Source of the DNA: a virus
Length of the DNA: 37,373 nucleotides
Virus record (IMG/VR): IMGVR_UViG_3300044621_000953
Location: 1-37,373 of that record
Strand: one strand, 5' to 3'
Below, piece after piece: positions 37,367-37,373 of this stretch. Within the stretch, counting starts at the first letter, position 1. Every line of letters starts with the position of its first letter. The position numbers and the translations under genes were made by a program. The notes under the pieces are model-generated. The model had not been told where the DNA came from. It made no database searches and saw nothing but the letters and a program-made list of their open reading frames with translations.

Positions 37367-37373
37367 GAACGCG

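Noticed and set aside
1-37373. CRISPR array, integrase, insertion sequence or attachment site
   Set aside because: No spaced direct repeats, no integrase or transposase motifs and no tRNA target found by reading both strands.

Overview
The window looks like about 37 kb of a tailed dsDNA bacteriophage genome (Caudoviricetes) with a long non-contractile tail. The reading frames and RBS give no taxon, but the DNA is GC-rich throughout. Almost every gene lies on the minus strand, so the genome reads from position 37373 down to 1. Genes are packed with ATGA, GTGA, TGATG and TAATG stop/start overlaps. I see no integrase, tRNA, CRISPR array or insertion sequence. Both ends are cut inside the genome: the C5 methyltransferase runs off the left edge, and DNA polymerase and primase are not seen.

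Layout in the direction of transcription. (1) 37366-30531: virion or appendage proteins of beta-rich, repeat-rich type, including an 881-residue repeat protein and a protein with about nine 22-residue repeats. (2) 30495-23712: head and packaging module: probable small terminase, large terminase, a small HTH protein, portal, MuF-like minor head protein, a 33-residue membrane protein, probable scaffold and an SU10/DUF5309-type major capsid protein, followed by a strong hairpin. (3) 23588-20453: a 64-residue basic protein and a 982-residue glycosyltransferase-methyltransferase-glycosyltransferase fusion inside the morphogenesis operon. (4) 20456-12647: head-tail connector, tail terminator, tail tube, tail-assembly chaperone with a possible +1 frameshift, 845-residue tape measure, tail hub and a small tip or fibre protein. 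(5) 12647-12022: lysis pair of holin-like membrane protein and GH24 endolysin. (6) 12082-5418: early DNA-metabolism region: DEDD exonuclease, HExxH protein, DUF1599-like protein, HNH proteins, ERF annealing protein, YqaJ exonuclease, a protein with an SSB-like tip, Lar-like protein, NinB-like protein and many small CxxC proteins. (7) 5417-4826: the only long non-coding stretch, with hairpins, a terminator-like element and a G-quadruplex motif. (8) 4825-1564: SNF2-type helicase fused to a beta-class DNA methyltransferase, a replication-module protein and two zinc-finger proteins. (9) 1592-1: the only plus-strand gene, back to back with a 50-residue protein and a C5 cytosine methyltransferase.

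How the parts work together: ERF, YqaJ and the SSB-like protein form a recombination set. Two DNA methyltransferases and a Lar-like protein suggest protection against host restriction. The sugar-transfer fusion may decorate virion proteins. The most unusual signal is regulatory: three minus-strand genes (starts at 1310, 9775 and 10193) each have a sigma70-like -35/-10 pair whose -10 box ends 6-7 bases before the ATG, with no ribosome binding site. This predicts leaderless mRNAs. Several genes are too short for ordinary gene callers: membrane peptides of 28, 33 and 41 residues and soluble proteins of 50, 53 and 57 residues.
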